Source: Magallana angulata (Eukaryota > Mollusca > Bivalvia > Ostreida > Ostreidae). Taken from it: a stretch of 64,000 bases of DNA. Position 1 is the first letter of the stretch; each line of letters starts with the position of its first letter. Below the pieces are notes generated by a model. That model worked only from the letters and a program-made list of their open reading frames with translations, was not told the DNA's origin and searched no databases. Location of the stretch: assembly GCF_025612915.1 (NCBI RefSeq), contig NC_069115.1, positions 47,366,290 to 47,430,289 on the forward strand, written 5' to 3'. A program made the translations under genes and the position numbers. Below are positions 48,256 to 58,731 of this stretch, piece by piece.

Positions 48256-49115
48256 TATAGTATAAAGTATGTTTTTGAGAATCCAAAGGATTAATTACCA
48301 TCGTTTGAAATTTTCTTTATTTTACTCCAGGCATGGTTGTTTAGTGCATAAAACTGCTTCTGACAACTATTATCCATCAAGTGTTTCATTTTATTTACAT
48401 GCGATGAATCTTAAATGGACTTTATTGTATCAACAAAATTTTCTCTACTCCCAAAGTCTTCTACATTTGCCATACAAGACGTTTCTTGCTGATGTAGTTC
48501 CTGTAAATCGTCTCAATCTTGAAACGAGTAAGCATCCAAATTCTTATTCTTGTTAATTTATGCATCATATTTCATCGCAGCAATTTAAGTCTTCACAACT
48601 TGCAAATCCAGTTATTCAAGTAGATTTTTTTAAACTTTACTAAATGTGGATTTGAAATGATGTATAAAAAAATTCATGACTAAAACATTTTGTTGTGTAG
48701 GTCAACGGATTCTATATGAGGGTGTAGACACCACTTTTCCGAACTATTAGATAATTTAATAAAGTTTTTGAAAATGTGTTTAAAAATACTTTCATTGGTA
48801 ATTTGTTATTCTGTTTAGAACAATTTTGCCAAGTATGTAACGCTGATGACTGTTTCAGACTTATTAATATATTTCAAAACATGGATATGCATATTGTTAA
48901 AGTCATTTCGGAGATTTAAATATGAAGAAGTGGATTTTTATTAATTCAACAATTTATGAATAGTTCAGCCACTGGTTTCATGCTTTGTCTAAATTTTTCA
49001 TGCTGTGATTTATATATATAAGAATGGAAATTAACTGACATGTGTATATTGCTTGAAATATTTAGTTAAAACTAAGCGAGATATAAAGTATCATTCCTGT
49101 ATATTTCTTTGCATG
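48256..49115. repeat. Inverted copy of the distal C1q 5' flank
   Basis: Reverse-complement match to 56970-57757. An example is GTGTAGGTCAACGGATTCTA at about 48697, opposite TAGAATCCGTCGACCTACAC at about 57308. A smaller part (49035-49115) also pairs with 51650-51740. A 95-codon open stretch here (48269-48556) is not kept in the partner copy and is not considered a gene. Confidence 0.7.
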
Positions 49116-49440
49116 TTTGTCAAACACGTATATTTCTGATCCCATATGTACATTTAAATATTTAGTTGCACTCAGAATGTCTAAGCTAATGTTACTAAGC
49201 TTGTGTTAAAATTCTATATGTCCCACTGACGTCAGTATCAGTGCTGTCTTCTCTTAGATGCTTAGAGATAATTCAGCAGGGAGTTAATGATTTTAACAAT
49301 ATATGGCAGCGCTCATTGATTGCAAGAATTAGTTATTCCAAGTGGTATATCTTCTTATTGGGGAAAGCTGTGTCAAATTGGTTTAGAGATATCAATATAT
49401 GATTTAATAAGACAAATTTGACCCTTTGATAATTTTTTCA

Positions 49441-50960
49441 TGTTCACTTCCTTTAAACACACGATGAATAGGTTATTGAATTTCCAAAATAAGTCTTAAA
49501 ATATAAAAATGAAATGGTGACCCACTTTTGTAAATATTAATACATGATACCTTGCTTGTAAAAATACTGCATTTAGCTTAACAAAACGTTTTGAAAATAA
49601 GTCCAATACATGTAAAGCAGCATGCACATGTATGTATGGTAAAAGGTGACGTCTAAAGGCTGAAATCCTTCTGAAACATACCACTATAATACCTAAACCT
49701 AAAATAATGTGTTTTACAACTTTGGTAGAGACATTTTTGCACATCCTAACAATGTTCTAAGATTGCCTGCTGGATTACCTTTAATAAAGACGATTTTGAA
49801 GAAATTAAAATGGGTTGCAAGATACCTTGCAAAAGAAAAAAAAATTAAGAAACTATTAAGATATAATGTCACTATAAACATCAACTCACTAAGTACATCT
49901 GACTCTAGGGCCATAACTTTCACCACCTTGCTCATTTAGAATTTACATGTATGCTGTGTCTGCTAGATGATTAGTAGTTAAAGAAATACCATTTTCTCTC
50001 TATTTTCAAACAGTACAAATGGGAGTGGAAAATAAAAGAGAACAATTACAATAGCGGCACATTACATGTATATGAAGATTCAGATTCCATTTCTTAATGT
50101 AGGGTAAAAATGTGAGGTCCAAAGGTTGACATTCTACTAAATCAAACCACTCCCCCAACCTTTCGTCATGTCTATTTCAATTTGCAAGAAATATTTTTGC
50201 TCACCCTAACCATGCACCAAGTTTGCCTGCAAAATGTTAAGTTGTAGAAAAGACGAATTTTTTAATAAAAAATGTCGACTATTTAACCAATAATACCCTT
50301 TACCCAAACACGAGAACTTGATCCTGAGGTTCTGAATTTCACAATTCTGGTCCGAACCCCTTGTTTATCCTTTGCATGAACTAAGTTTAGATTCACTTTA
50401 TTACAGAAGAATGGGTTTTTTTTTTTTTATAGAATTTACATGTATTTACTGTAAAGTGTGTCCACTATAGGACCAATTAAGCATTATACCAAGACCTACA
50501 TTTCATGAATTTCACATTTATGGTAGATTTTATTTTCTTAGCTCATTATACATTTACATGTACTAAGCTTGTCAACTAGAGGTGTATTTCTTGGGAAAAA
50601 ATGGATGTTTGATAAACATATTTACCACCGGTACCATACCAAAAGTCTTACCGAAGACAAGAACATCAGAATTTTATATTTTGGTAGAGGCATACTTGCT
50701 TATCCTTAAAATAAGTTTTGTTTGCATTCCAAAATAATTTGCAAAAAACATTTGTTTAAGGATTAATGATTATTAATAAAAACATTCACTCAAAACACCT
50801 GACTCTGGAGCCATACTTTTCTCAATTTTTGTGGTGTAATTGTTCCCTGCTCATCACGATCATGTACGTATATGCAGTCTGTCTGCAGATGCTCAGAAGC
50901 AACTTTTCAAAGAACTACCCTTTTCTCTCGATTTTGAAACAAAATGTGAATGTGAAGAAA
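49441..50960. repeat. Diverged interspersed repeat block, copy 1
   Basis: The first 800 bases align with 63291-64000 in the same orientation. Shared parts include AAAAATGAAATGGTG.CCCAC, CATTTAG.TT..CAAAACGTTTTG and AGCAGCATG.ACATGTATG. Later parts repeat phrases such as TTTCACAATTTTGGTAGAG and TGCTCATC, suggesting worn internal units. Confidence 0.55.
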
Positions 50961-51649
50961 TACAAAACAGTTTACCTTAAAATTTTATTTGATTCTTCCC
51001 TATATTGAAAATTCTAACCGACATTCATCACAAAACAAATAGATGATTTTTTCTTAAAATGAATATGACCACGGTGTTTTTCTACATCTTGCATCAAATG
51101 AACACAATTCAGATACTTAACTTGGAAAAATAATTTTGATTTTAAATTATGAACTTTTTTCCGCCCTTCAACAATCAAAATAACAAAAAAAATCAATGCA
51201 AGTTTGTGAAGACTAACACTAAAATGGACAACTAGAACATTATAAAACAACTTAAACCACAACTAATTATCTAACTGTACAATTTTGCCTCCATATTGTT
51301 GATTCTAAAAAGATGAACTGAACCATTGTGTTCAAACTATCTCCAAAACACATCATGACCTAAACACTAAGTTATTACTGTAGATTCCTAATCAAACACG
51401 AGGAATAAATATCCGCGTAAAATCGCAAGAAGCACCTTTATCGAAATTCCGCGTCGGCATATTTTTATTCTCGCGATTTGACTCAAAATAGGCGGAATTA
51501 AATGCTCACGTAATATAAGGAATTTACAGTTTTGTATTGAGAATGCTTTGTTTTACTTCACTCAATGAATGGCAGTGAATATTATTTTTGTGACAAAAAT
51601 TTTAAAAATCTGTAGAGATTGGAATGAGAAATATATCTGTTAGACAAAA

Positions 51650-51905
51650 ATGCAGAGAGTAAACACACAGGAATGATACTCTGTATCTCGCTTAGTTATA
51701 ACTAAATATTAAAGGCAGTATACACATGCCATTTAATTTCCATTTGTGATAGTGTCTGTGGTGATGGCCCTTATATAGATACATGAAATCCTGAAACACT
51801 AAGACAAAGCATCAAACCAGTGGCAGAACAATTCATGAATAAGAAAAATCCACCTCTTCATATATAAATCTCTGAAATGACTTCAACAACACGCATATGC
51901 ATGCA
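51650..51905. repeat. Distal 5' flank of copy G
   Basis: It matches 56970-57125 in the same orientation (GAAATCCTGAAACACT.AGAC, AAAGCATCAAACCAGTGGCA). Its first part matches 49035-49115 inverted. Confidence 0.65.
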
Positions 51906-51910
51906 CCTAA

Positions 51911-52085
51911 TTGTCTACGGACTTTTCCCGTTTTTTCCCGATTATCACAAAGAGCACACGGCGGGTGAGACCGGTCTACTCACACCTCTTAGGCACCTGA
52001 TCCTACCTCTAGCTTTTTAGAGGTCCGTGTTGCTCTGCTTTGAAATTGTATTTTGTTTTATGGATTTTTGAGATGGTTGTCGGGT
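51911..52085. mobile_element. Possible SINE-like or short repeat insertion
   Basis: It replaces about 650 bases of flank seen in copy H. It contains TTAGGCACCTGATCCTACCTC and AGAGGTCCGTG.TGCTCTGCT, phrases I associate with a repeat that is very common in bivalves. The class is uncertain. Confidence 0.3.
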
Positions 52086-52380
52086 TGTTTATTCATTATT
52101 AAGTCTGAAATTGAATTAATTGAGCTTTAACTTTCGGTTCAATGTTGTCAGATTTTTAATTGCGTATCACTCAGCTTAAACGGAGAATTTACTGCATCTA
52201 TTTTAATCTATGATTGACACATATTGACACTAAACATAGCTATATTCATTGCAACAACATCTCACGGGACATGACAGGAATATCTGTCTATATGTTGTGA
52301 ATAAAATACCATTAAACAGTTTTTCTTATAGATGCAATTATTCTTCGTTACAAAAACAAAACTGAAACAAACAACCAACT

Positions 52381-52429
52381 ACCCCACCCCCACCCCCCAA
52401 AAACAATACCCCCCCCCCCCCAAAAAAAA

Positions 52430-52461
<32 letters not shown>

Positions 52462-52470
52462 CAAAACAAC
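52381..52470. repeat. C-run, A-run and (CAAAA)n tract
   Basis: Low-complexity tract in the proximal flank of copy G. Related C-runs lie at the same place in copy H (about 58079) and, inverted, in copy F (about 45779). Confidence 0.9.
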
Positions 52471-52724
52471 AACTTAAGAACCTACAATTAAGTTGAACAA
52501 ATATTCTTTTATCATTGCTAAATAAAAAGAATTGTATTTGTCGCAGGTTGCACATCTAAACTAGCATTTTTAATATATTTTATTGCTAATTAATTTAGAT
52601 AAGTAAAGGCCCCCGTAAAAAAAGTTTCCTTGTATTATACTTTATTGTTTTACATATTTTTGTACAGCCTCGTGGGTGAGAAATCTATTTTGGAGTTTTA
52701 AAATAAAGTGGCACGTTAACAGAA

Positions 52725-52880
52725 TTTGACCGACCTTCTCCTTCTCTGGTTCTGTTTAATAATATCAGTCTTTGACCTCCTTCATGTTTAAGATAAAGAT
52801 TGGTTAATCATACAAAATATCACTTTTGACTCTGTTTTAACAAAACATCATGAACATAAGAATTTTTACTCATTTCTGTT
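52725..52880 (+). promoter_or_regulatory. Vestigial upstream module plus start of a lost C1q exon 1
   Basis: GACCGACCTTCTCCTTCT, TTTGACCTCCTTCATG and AAGATAAAGATTGG are followed by AAAACATCATGAACATAAG. This matches the start of copy D and then dissolves into a T-run. It lies about 260 bases upstream of the working start of copy G. Confidence 0.55.
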
Positions 52881-53051
52881 TTTTTTTTTACTAAATCTTA
52901 TTATAGCTTATTAAATCAGCACTAATAGATCCATCGTTCTTTTTAAAGTGTATTTTATACTACAGTGACGTGTTTGCATATATTACCAACCTAAGAGCTC
53001 ATAGATTGACCTTTTATGATAATATCAGTCGTTGGAACTCATTGCAGTTTT

Positions 53052-53058
53052 AGATAAG
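53052..53058 (+). promoter_or_regulatory. GATA-type word of C1q copy G
   Basis: AGATAAG, beginning 62 bases before the ATG at 53114, in the context TTTTAGATAAGAATTGGCAG. Same position as in D, F and H. Confidence 0.5.
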
Positions 53059-53113
53059 AATTGGCAGATCATACAGAAGTCTGCTTTTCATGACTCTGTA
53101 TTAACAAGACACC

Positions 53114-54431
53114 ATGAACATTCGTATTTCTTCTTTTTTATGTTTCTTTTATCTGTGCGTTGATTGTTCTGCAGTACCCTCAATACCGAATGCAATTGAT
53201 GTCGATGCTGTTCAAAAGCTGAACGAAAAATTAAATTCGCTGGAACAGAGGTTGACAAGAGAACATCCTTACTTACATGACGTGAGGAATGTACCATTAC
53301 CAAATGAAAACAGTAATAAAGCAAATGAGAGATGGGTTCGCGATGTGGAAAATCGAATTGAGACATTGGAAAATACAATCTTACAGAAAAATTCTGATAA
53401 AAAGTTTCAATTTTTAGAAGAAACTGTAAAATAACTCTCAAAGCAACAAGCGCTATATAACAAACGCACTGAGTATCTTGAAGCTATTGTGCGTGACCAA
53501 GAAAAAACTATTTCTAAATTAAGAGAGGACATGATGCAAATTAAAAAACCTGGCTCTGTCATTCGGGAATCTCTTGTTCAAACAGATCATCAAAACGATA
53601 AAGATAGAACTGCTAAACATGATGCCCATAACCAGTCAGGAATACCGAAACGTATAAGACGCTCAGCAGTTTCTTCGGATCTTCAAAATATTGATTCTAT
53701 CAACAGTAAGATTTCTCACAATGCCCATTATTATTTAGATGTTCATCCTTCCTCGAGTGTTTTTGAAAAATTAAATATTTTCATTGTAATTCGTTTTGTT
53801 TCACTTGATTTGGGTTGAGTTTGAAATGTCTAACAAAATTATGATAGATTATTGATTGTTGCATATTGTGACTGAAACATAATTTGAGATTAATATCAGG
53901 TTGACATTTTACTAGTTTTTATTTGCAGAAAGGTTGCTTTTTCCCACAACCCAACAACCCGTGACTACTCCAACAATTATAGCTTTTTATGCATACATGG
54001 CTGGAGACACTCCCTCTATTACAATACAGCATCCTTTTGTTTTTGATGTCGTAAAGACTAACAATGGAAACGGTTATCACCCCTCAACAGGGACTTTCAT
54101 TGCTCCAGAGACTGGGATCTATGTGTTTACCTGGACTATAAAAGAAGATGGGAATTGTTTGTACTCAACTCAGTTGATGGTAAATACATCGGAAATCGGA
54201 ATAATTCATATGCAAGTTGGTTCCGGTGGTGACTTGGCAGGAACTGGAGTCGTGGTCACGCATGTCAATGCAGGAGATGACGTATACGTCCGAACGCACG
54301 CAAATTGGAATAATTGCAATATTCTTAGCAATGGAGCGGCAAGATCGTCCTTTGCAGGCTGGAAACTATCTTCAGGACAAAACAGAAGCAAAATGAGGTT
54401 TTGCACTCAATTTAGAGCAAGAATAATTTAA
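53114..54431 (+). pseudogene. C1q-domain gene copy G, stalk stop and altered C-terminus
   Basis: Exon 1 (53114-53705) starts with an intact leader (MNIRISSFLCFFYLCVDCSA) and stalk. It hits an in-frame TAA after LEETVK, where H has GAA; the stalk frame then continues to the GTAAGA donor. The linker reads KRIRRSAVSS, a good furin-type site. Exon 2 (53929-54431) follows TTTGCAG and encodes a complete head close to that of copy F (AGDTPSITIQ, TGTFIAPETG). The usual stop after GWKLS is changed to a sense codon, adding about 19 residues (SGQNRSKMRFCTQF and more). No AATAAA follows. It could yield only a 106-residue secreted stalk fragment, so it is probably a young pseudogene. Confidence 0.8.
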
Positions 54432-54576
54432 AAAGTAACAGAACGTAAAAAACAAATGAGATATTAAAAGCAAATATATACAAAGTAAGAGTATTATATG
54501 ATTTAGCAATAAAAAATTCTACATAATATTTAAATAATCTTCAGATATTTGGTAGCCTAAAAAAGGAAAGTTTTTT

Positions 54577-56923
54577 TTTCTTTTGACCTTTGGGTTGACC
54601 CCGCAAGGGGAAACAACTTTTGCAAAGTGTGGATTGGACTATTCATTAAGAATAATGAACTTAATTAATACTAGTAGTATCCGAACTAAATGGCCGATTT
54701 TCGTGAAACTTTCAGATCTAATAGATATTAATCCGAACTTAATATACATTTTTTTTATTTTGATGACGTCATTTCCGTTCTTGAGAAAATGAAGTTTTAG
54801 CGATTTTCAGAGGGTCGGCTTGTCCAGGGATCTCCTCCTAAACGGTAAAAGATATTGAGTTCAAACTTTCAGGGATTGTAGACAAGAGATTGTAGACGTG
54901 CAATTTGGCATTCATATTTGTCATGCTCAAAAGGCGTTAAAGCTCACCTGGTCCCGAAAATTGAGACTAAAATAACGTCGTAATTTTTCATGGTTTTCTT
55001 AGTTTATCTCTTTTCTGAAAAATATATTGTTACCACATGTAATACAAAAAACATTTATATTTACGAGACCTTTCATTTGACATCAGGAAAAAGGGGCTGG
55101 CCCCTAAAATTAGGGGACCAAAGGGCTCTAAAGTCTTTCATCTGTAGCCCTTTTCTGAGGGATATTTTGTGAACGGTTATACAAGCAAATATGTTTATTT
55201 TACAGTTATGTATCCAAGCAATGTAATGATTTTATCATGTTTTACATAATAAGGGGTTTTTAGGGGCCAAAATTCCAGAATTTTGATCATCAATATCTCG
55301 GAAAGGAAAACTATTTTGAAATGCAGTATAGAAGAAAAGATGCTCAGAATGATGTATTAAATCATGTGCAATTTACAAAATTTCGTTAAATGGCCCCTAC
55401 AAGGAGTTAGGGGATCGGCCCCTAAAATATTCTTTCCCATAAATCTCTAGAACAGTAACAAATTTCTAAACAGTTGTTGAACTAAATGTGTTGAGATTTA
55501 AATGACCTTTTATTTGATATCAAGAAAAAGGGGCTGGTCCCTAAAATTAGGGGACCAAAGGGCTCTAAAGTTTTTTATCTGTAGCCCTTTACTTAGGGGT
55601 ATTTTGTGAACGGTTATAGAAGCAAATATGCTTATCTTACAGTTATGTATCCAAGCAATGTAATGATTTTATCATGTGTTACATAATAAGGGGTTTTTAG
55701 GGGCCAAAATTCCAGAATTTTGATCATCAATATCTCAGAAAGGAAAACTATTTTGAAATGCAGTATAGAAGAAAAGATGCTCAGAATGATGTATTAAATC
55801 ATGTGCAATTTACAAAATTTCGTTAAATGGCCCCTACAAGGAGTTAGGGGATCGGCCCCTAAAATATTCTTTCCCATAAATCTCTAGAACAGTAACAAAT
55901 TTCTTAACAGTTGTTGAACTAAATGTGTTGAGATTTAAATGACCTTTTATTTGATATCAAGAAAAAGGGGCTGGTCCCTAAAATTAGGGGACCAAAGGGC
56001 TCTAAAGTTTTTTATCTGTAGCCCTTTACTTAGGGATATTTTGTGAACGGTTATAGAAGCAAATATGTTTATCTTACAGTTATGTATCCAAGCAATGTAA
56101 TGATTTTATCATGTGTTACATAATAAGGGGTTTTTAGGGGCCAAAATTCCAGAATTTGATCACCAATATCTCAAAAAGGAAAAATATTTTGAAATACAGT
56201 AAAGAAGAAAAGACACTCAGAATGATGTACTAAATCATATGAAATTTTCAAAATTTCGTTAAATGGCCCCTACAAGGAGTTAAGGGATCAGCCCCTAAAA
56301 CGTTCTTTCCCATAAATCTCTAGAACGGTAACGAATTTCCAAACAGTTGTTGAACAAAATGTGTTGAGATTTAAATGACCTTTTATTGGATATCAAGAAA
56401 AAGGGGCTGGTCCCTCAAATTAGGGAACTAAAGGGCTCTAAAATCTTTCATCTGTAGCTCTTTACTTAGGGAAATTTAATGAAAGGCTATAGAAGCAAAT
56501 ATGTTTATCTTACAGTTATGTATCCAAGTAATGCAATGATTTACTCATGTGTTATGTAATAAGGATTTTTTAAGGGGTCCATAAACTATGACCACCTTTA
56601 TCTCAAAAAGGAAAATATTTTGAAATGCAGTATAGAATAAAAGATGCTCAAAATGATGTACTTAACAAAATGCAATCTTCACAATTTAGTTCAGCGGATC
56701 CAATAAGGAGATAATTATAAGGGACTGGTCCCTAAAACTTTTTTTCTCAGATATCTCAGGAACGGTGACGAATTTCTAAACACTTGTTGAACAAAGCTCT
56801 TATCCCTGAAACAAAATAGTATCTGGCCCTTAGAATGTAGACCCTGTTATTCTATTCTAAACCATGTTTAGCTGTTAAATAGTAAAAATCAAGATCGAAC
56901 ATATATCTCAAATTCTAAAATCA

Positions 56924-56957
<34 letters not shown>

Positions 56958-56960
56958 ATG
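54577..56960. repeat. Composite element carrying the 437-bp array
   Basis: The left part has TTTGACCTTTGGGTTGACCC and the right end has GAAGACCTCCTCGTTGCTCG followed by CAACGAGATC. Unrelated C1q flank resumes at about 56970. A defined head and tail around a tandem core suggests one non-autonomous element. The exact borders are not proven. Confidence 0.5.
55083..56810. repeat. Tandem array, about four units of 437 bp
   Basis: AAAAAGGGGCTGG starts units near 55088, 55525, 55962 and 56398 (steps of 437, 437 and 436). Units contain AGGGGCCAAAATTCCAGAAT and GGCCCCTACAAGGAGTTAGG. The first and second units are almost identical across their alignable parts; the third and fourth are progressively more diverged. 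Confidence 0.9.
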
Positions 56961-56969
56961 TCTAGTTTC

Positions 56970-57757
56970 CATTTATTATTGCGTCTGTGATGAGGATCCT
57001 TATATAGATAGATGAAATCCTGAAACACTGAGACAAAGCATCAAACCAGTGGCAAAACAACTCATAAATTTTAGAACTAATAAAAATCCACTTCTTCATA
57101 TTTAAATCTCTGAAATGACTTCAACAATATGCATATCCATGATTTGAAATATATCAGTAAGTCTGAAACAGTCATCAGCATTACATACTTGACAAAATTG
57201 TTGTAAACAGAATTACAAATTACCAGTTTGAAGGTATTTTCAAACAGTTTTAAAATCTTTATTAAATTGTATATCTTATAGATCGGAGAAGTGTCTACAC
57301 CCTCAAGTAGAATCCGTCGACCTACACAACGAAATGTTTCAGTCTGGAATTTTTATACATTATTTCATATCCACATATAGTAAAGTTTAAAAAATATCAA
57401 CTACCTGATGGGCAAGTTGTGCAGACTTGAATTGTTGCGATGTAATATGATACATTTGACAAGAACTAGAATTTGTTAACTCGTTCCAAGATTAAGACGA
57501 TGTACAGGAACTAAATAAGCAAAAAACGTCTTATATGGCAAATGTAGAAGATTTTGGGAGTCAAATTATTTGTTGATACAATAAAGTTCAATTAAGAGTC
57601 ATATCATGTCTATCATTTAAAATGAAATACTGGATGGATATAGTTGTCAGAAGCTGTTTCATGCACCAAACAACCATACGTCTGAAGTAAAATAAAGAGA
57701 ATATCAAACGACAGGATTGAATCATTTGGACTCTTAAAAACAATCTTTATACCTATT
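56970..57757. repeat. Distal 5' flank of copy H
   Basis: Inverted partner of 48256-49115 and direct partner of 51650-51905. No gene. Confidence 0.7.
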
Positions 57758-58342
57758 TCTGCATGCTTCATTTACACGTCCTACGAAAATTTCATTGTAC
57801 TTTTTTTGAGTGAGCTTTAACTTTCGGTTGAATGTTTATAGATCTCTGATTGTGTATCATTCGGTTTAAACGGAGAAATTTCTAGATCAATCTCAATCTA
57901 TGATTGACACATATAGACACTAAAACATAGCTATCTTCATTGTAACAACACCTCACAGGACATGGCAGGGATGTCTGTATATATGTTGCGAATAAAATAC
58001 ACACCTAAAGTTATTCTCATAGAAGCAATGTGTTCTTCTTTACCAAAACAGAGCAAAAACAAACAAACCAACAGCTACCCCCCCCCCTTTCCAAAAAAAG
58101 AACAAAAAAAAACCCACCAGAAACTATAAATTGTACAATTTTTTTTATAATTGCTAGATATAAAATTGTCGACCTAAGGTTGCACATCTGATCTACCATC
58201 TCAATATATTTTATTGCTAATTAGTTAAGATAAGAGAAGGTTCCACTGTTACATAATTTATTGATTTATATGTATTGTAGAGCCTATTAGGTAAAGAATA
58301 CTCTTTTGAAGTTTATTTAAAAATAAATTAACACGTTGACAG

Positions 58343-58500
58343 AATTTGACCGACCTTCTCCTTCTTTGGCTCTCTTTGATAATATCAGTATTTGGCGTCC
58401 TTTAGGTTTTAGAAAACGATTATTAAATTATACGGAATATCACTTTTGATTCTGTTTAAACAAGACAGCATGATTATACTTTTTTACTCTCTTGTGTGTC
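58343..58500 (+). promoter_or_regulatory. Vestigial upstream module before copy H
   Basis: GACCGACCTTCTCCTTCTTT and TTTAGGTTTTAGAAAACG, with the GATA word now spoiled, are followed by AACAAGACAGCATGATTATA. It matches the vestigial block before copy G, so this duplication predates the G/H split. Confidence 0.5.
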
Positions 58501-58669
58501 ATTACTAAATCTTATTAAAGATAAGTAAATCAGTACTAATAGATCCATCAAACTTTTTAAGCCTTATACTACAGACACGTGTTAACATATACATGTATAT
58601 TTACCAAACTTAGAGCTCATAGCTTGACCTTTTGTGATAATATCAGTCGTCAGAACTCATTGCAGTATT

Positions 58670-58676
58670 AGATAAG
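58670..58676 (+). promoter_or_regulatory. GATA-type word of C1q copy H
   Basis: AGATAAG begins 62 bases before the ATG at 58732. Confidence 0.5.
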
Positions 58677-58731
58677 AATTGGCAAATCATACAGAAGTCT
58701 ACTTTTCATGATTCTGTTTAAACAAGACACC

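Noticed and set aside
48269-48556. 95-codon open stretch
   Set aside because: It lies in the inverted C1q flank copy; the partner sequence near 57480-57757 does not preserve the frame.
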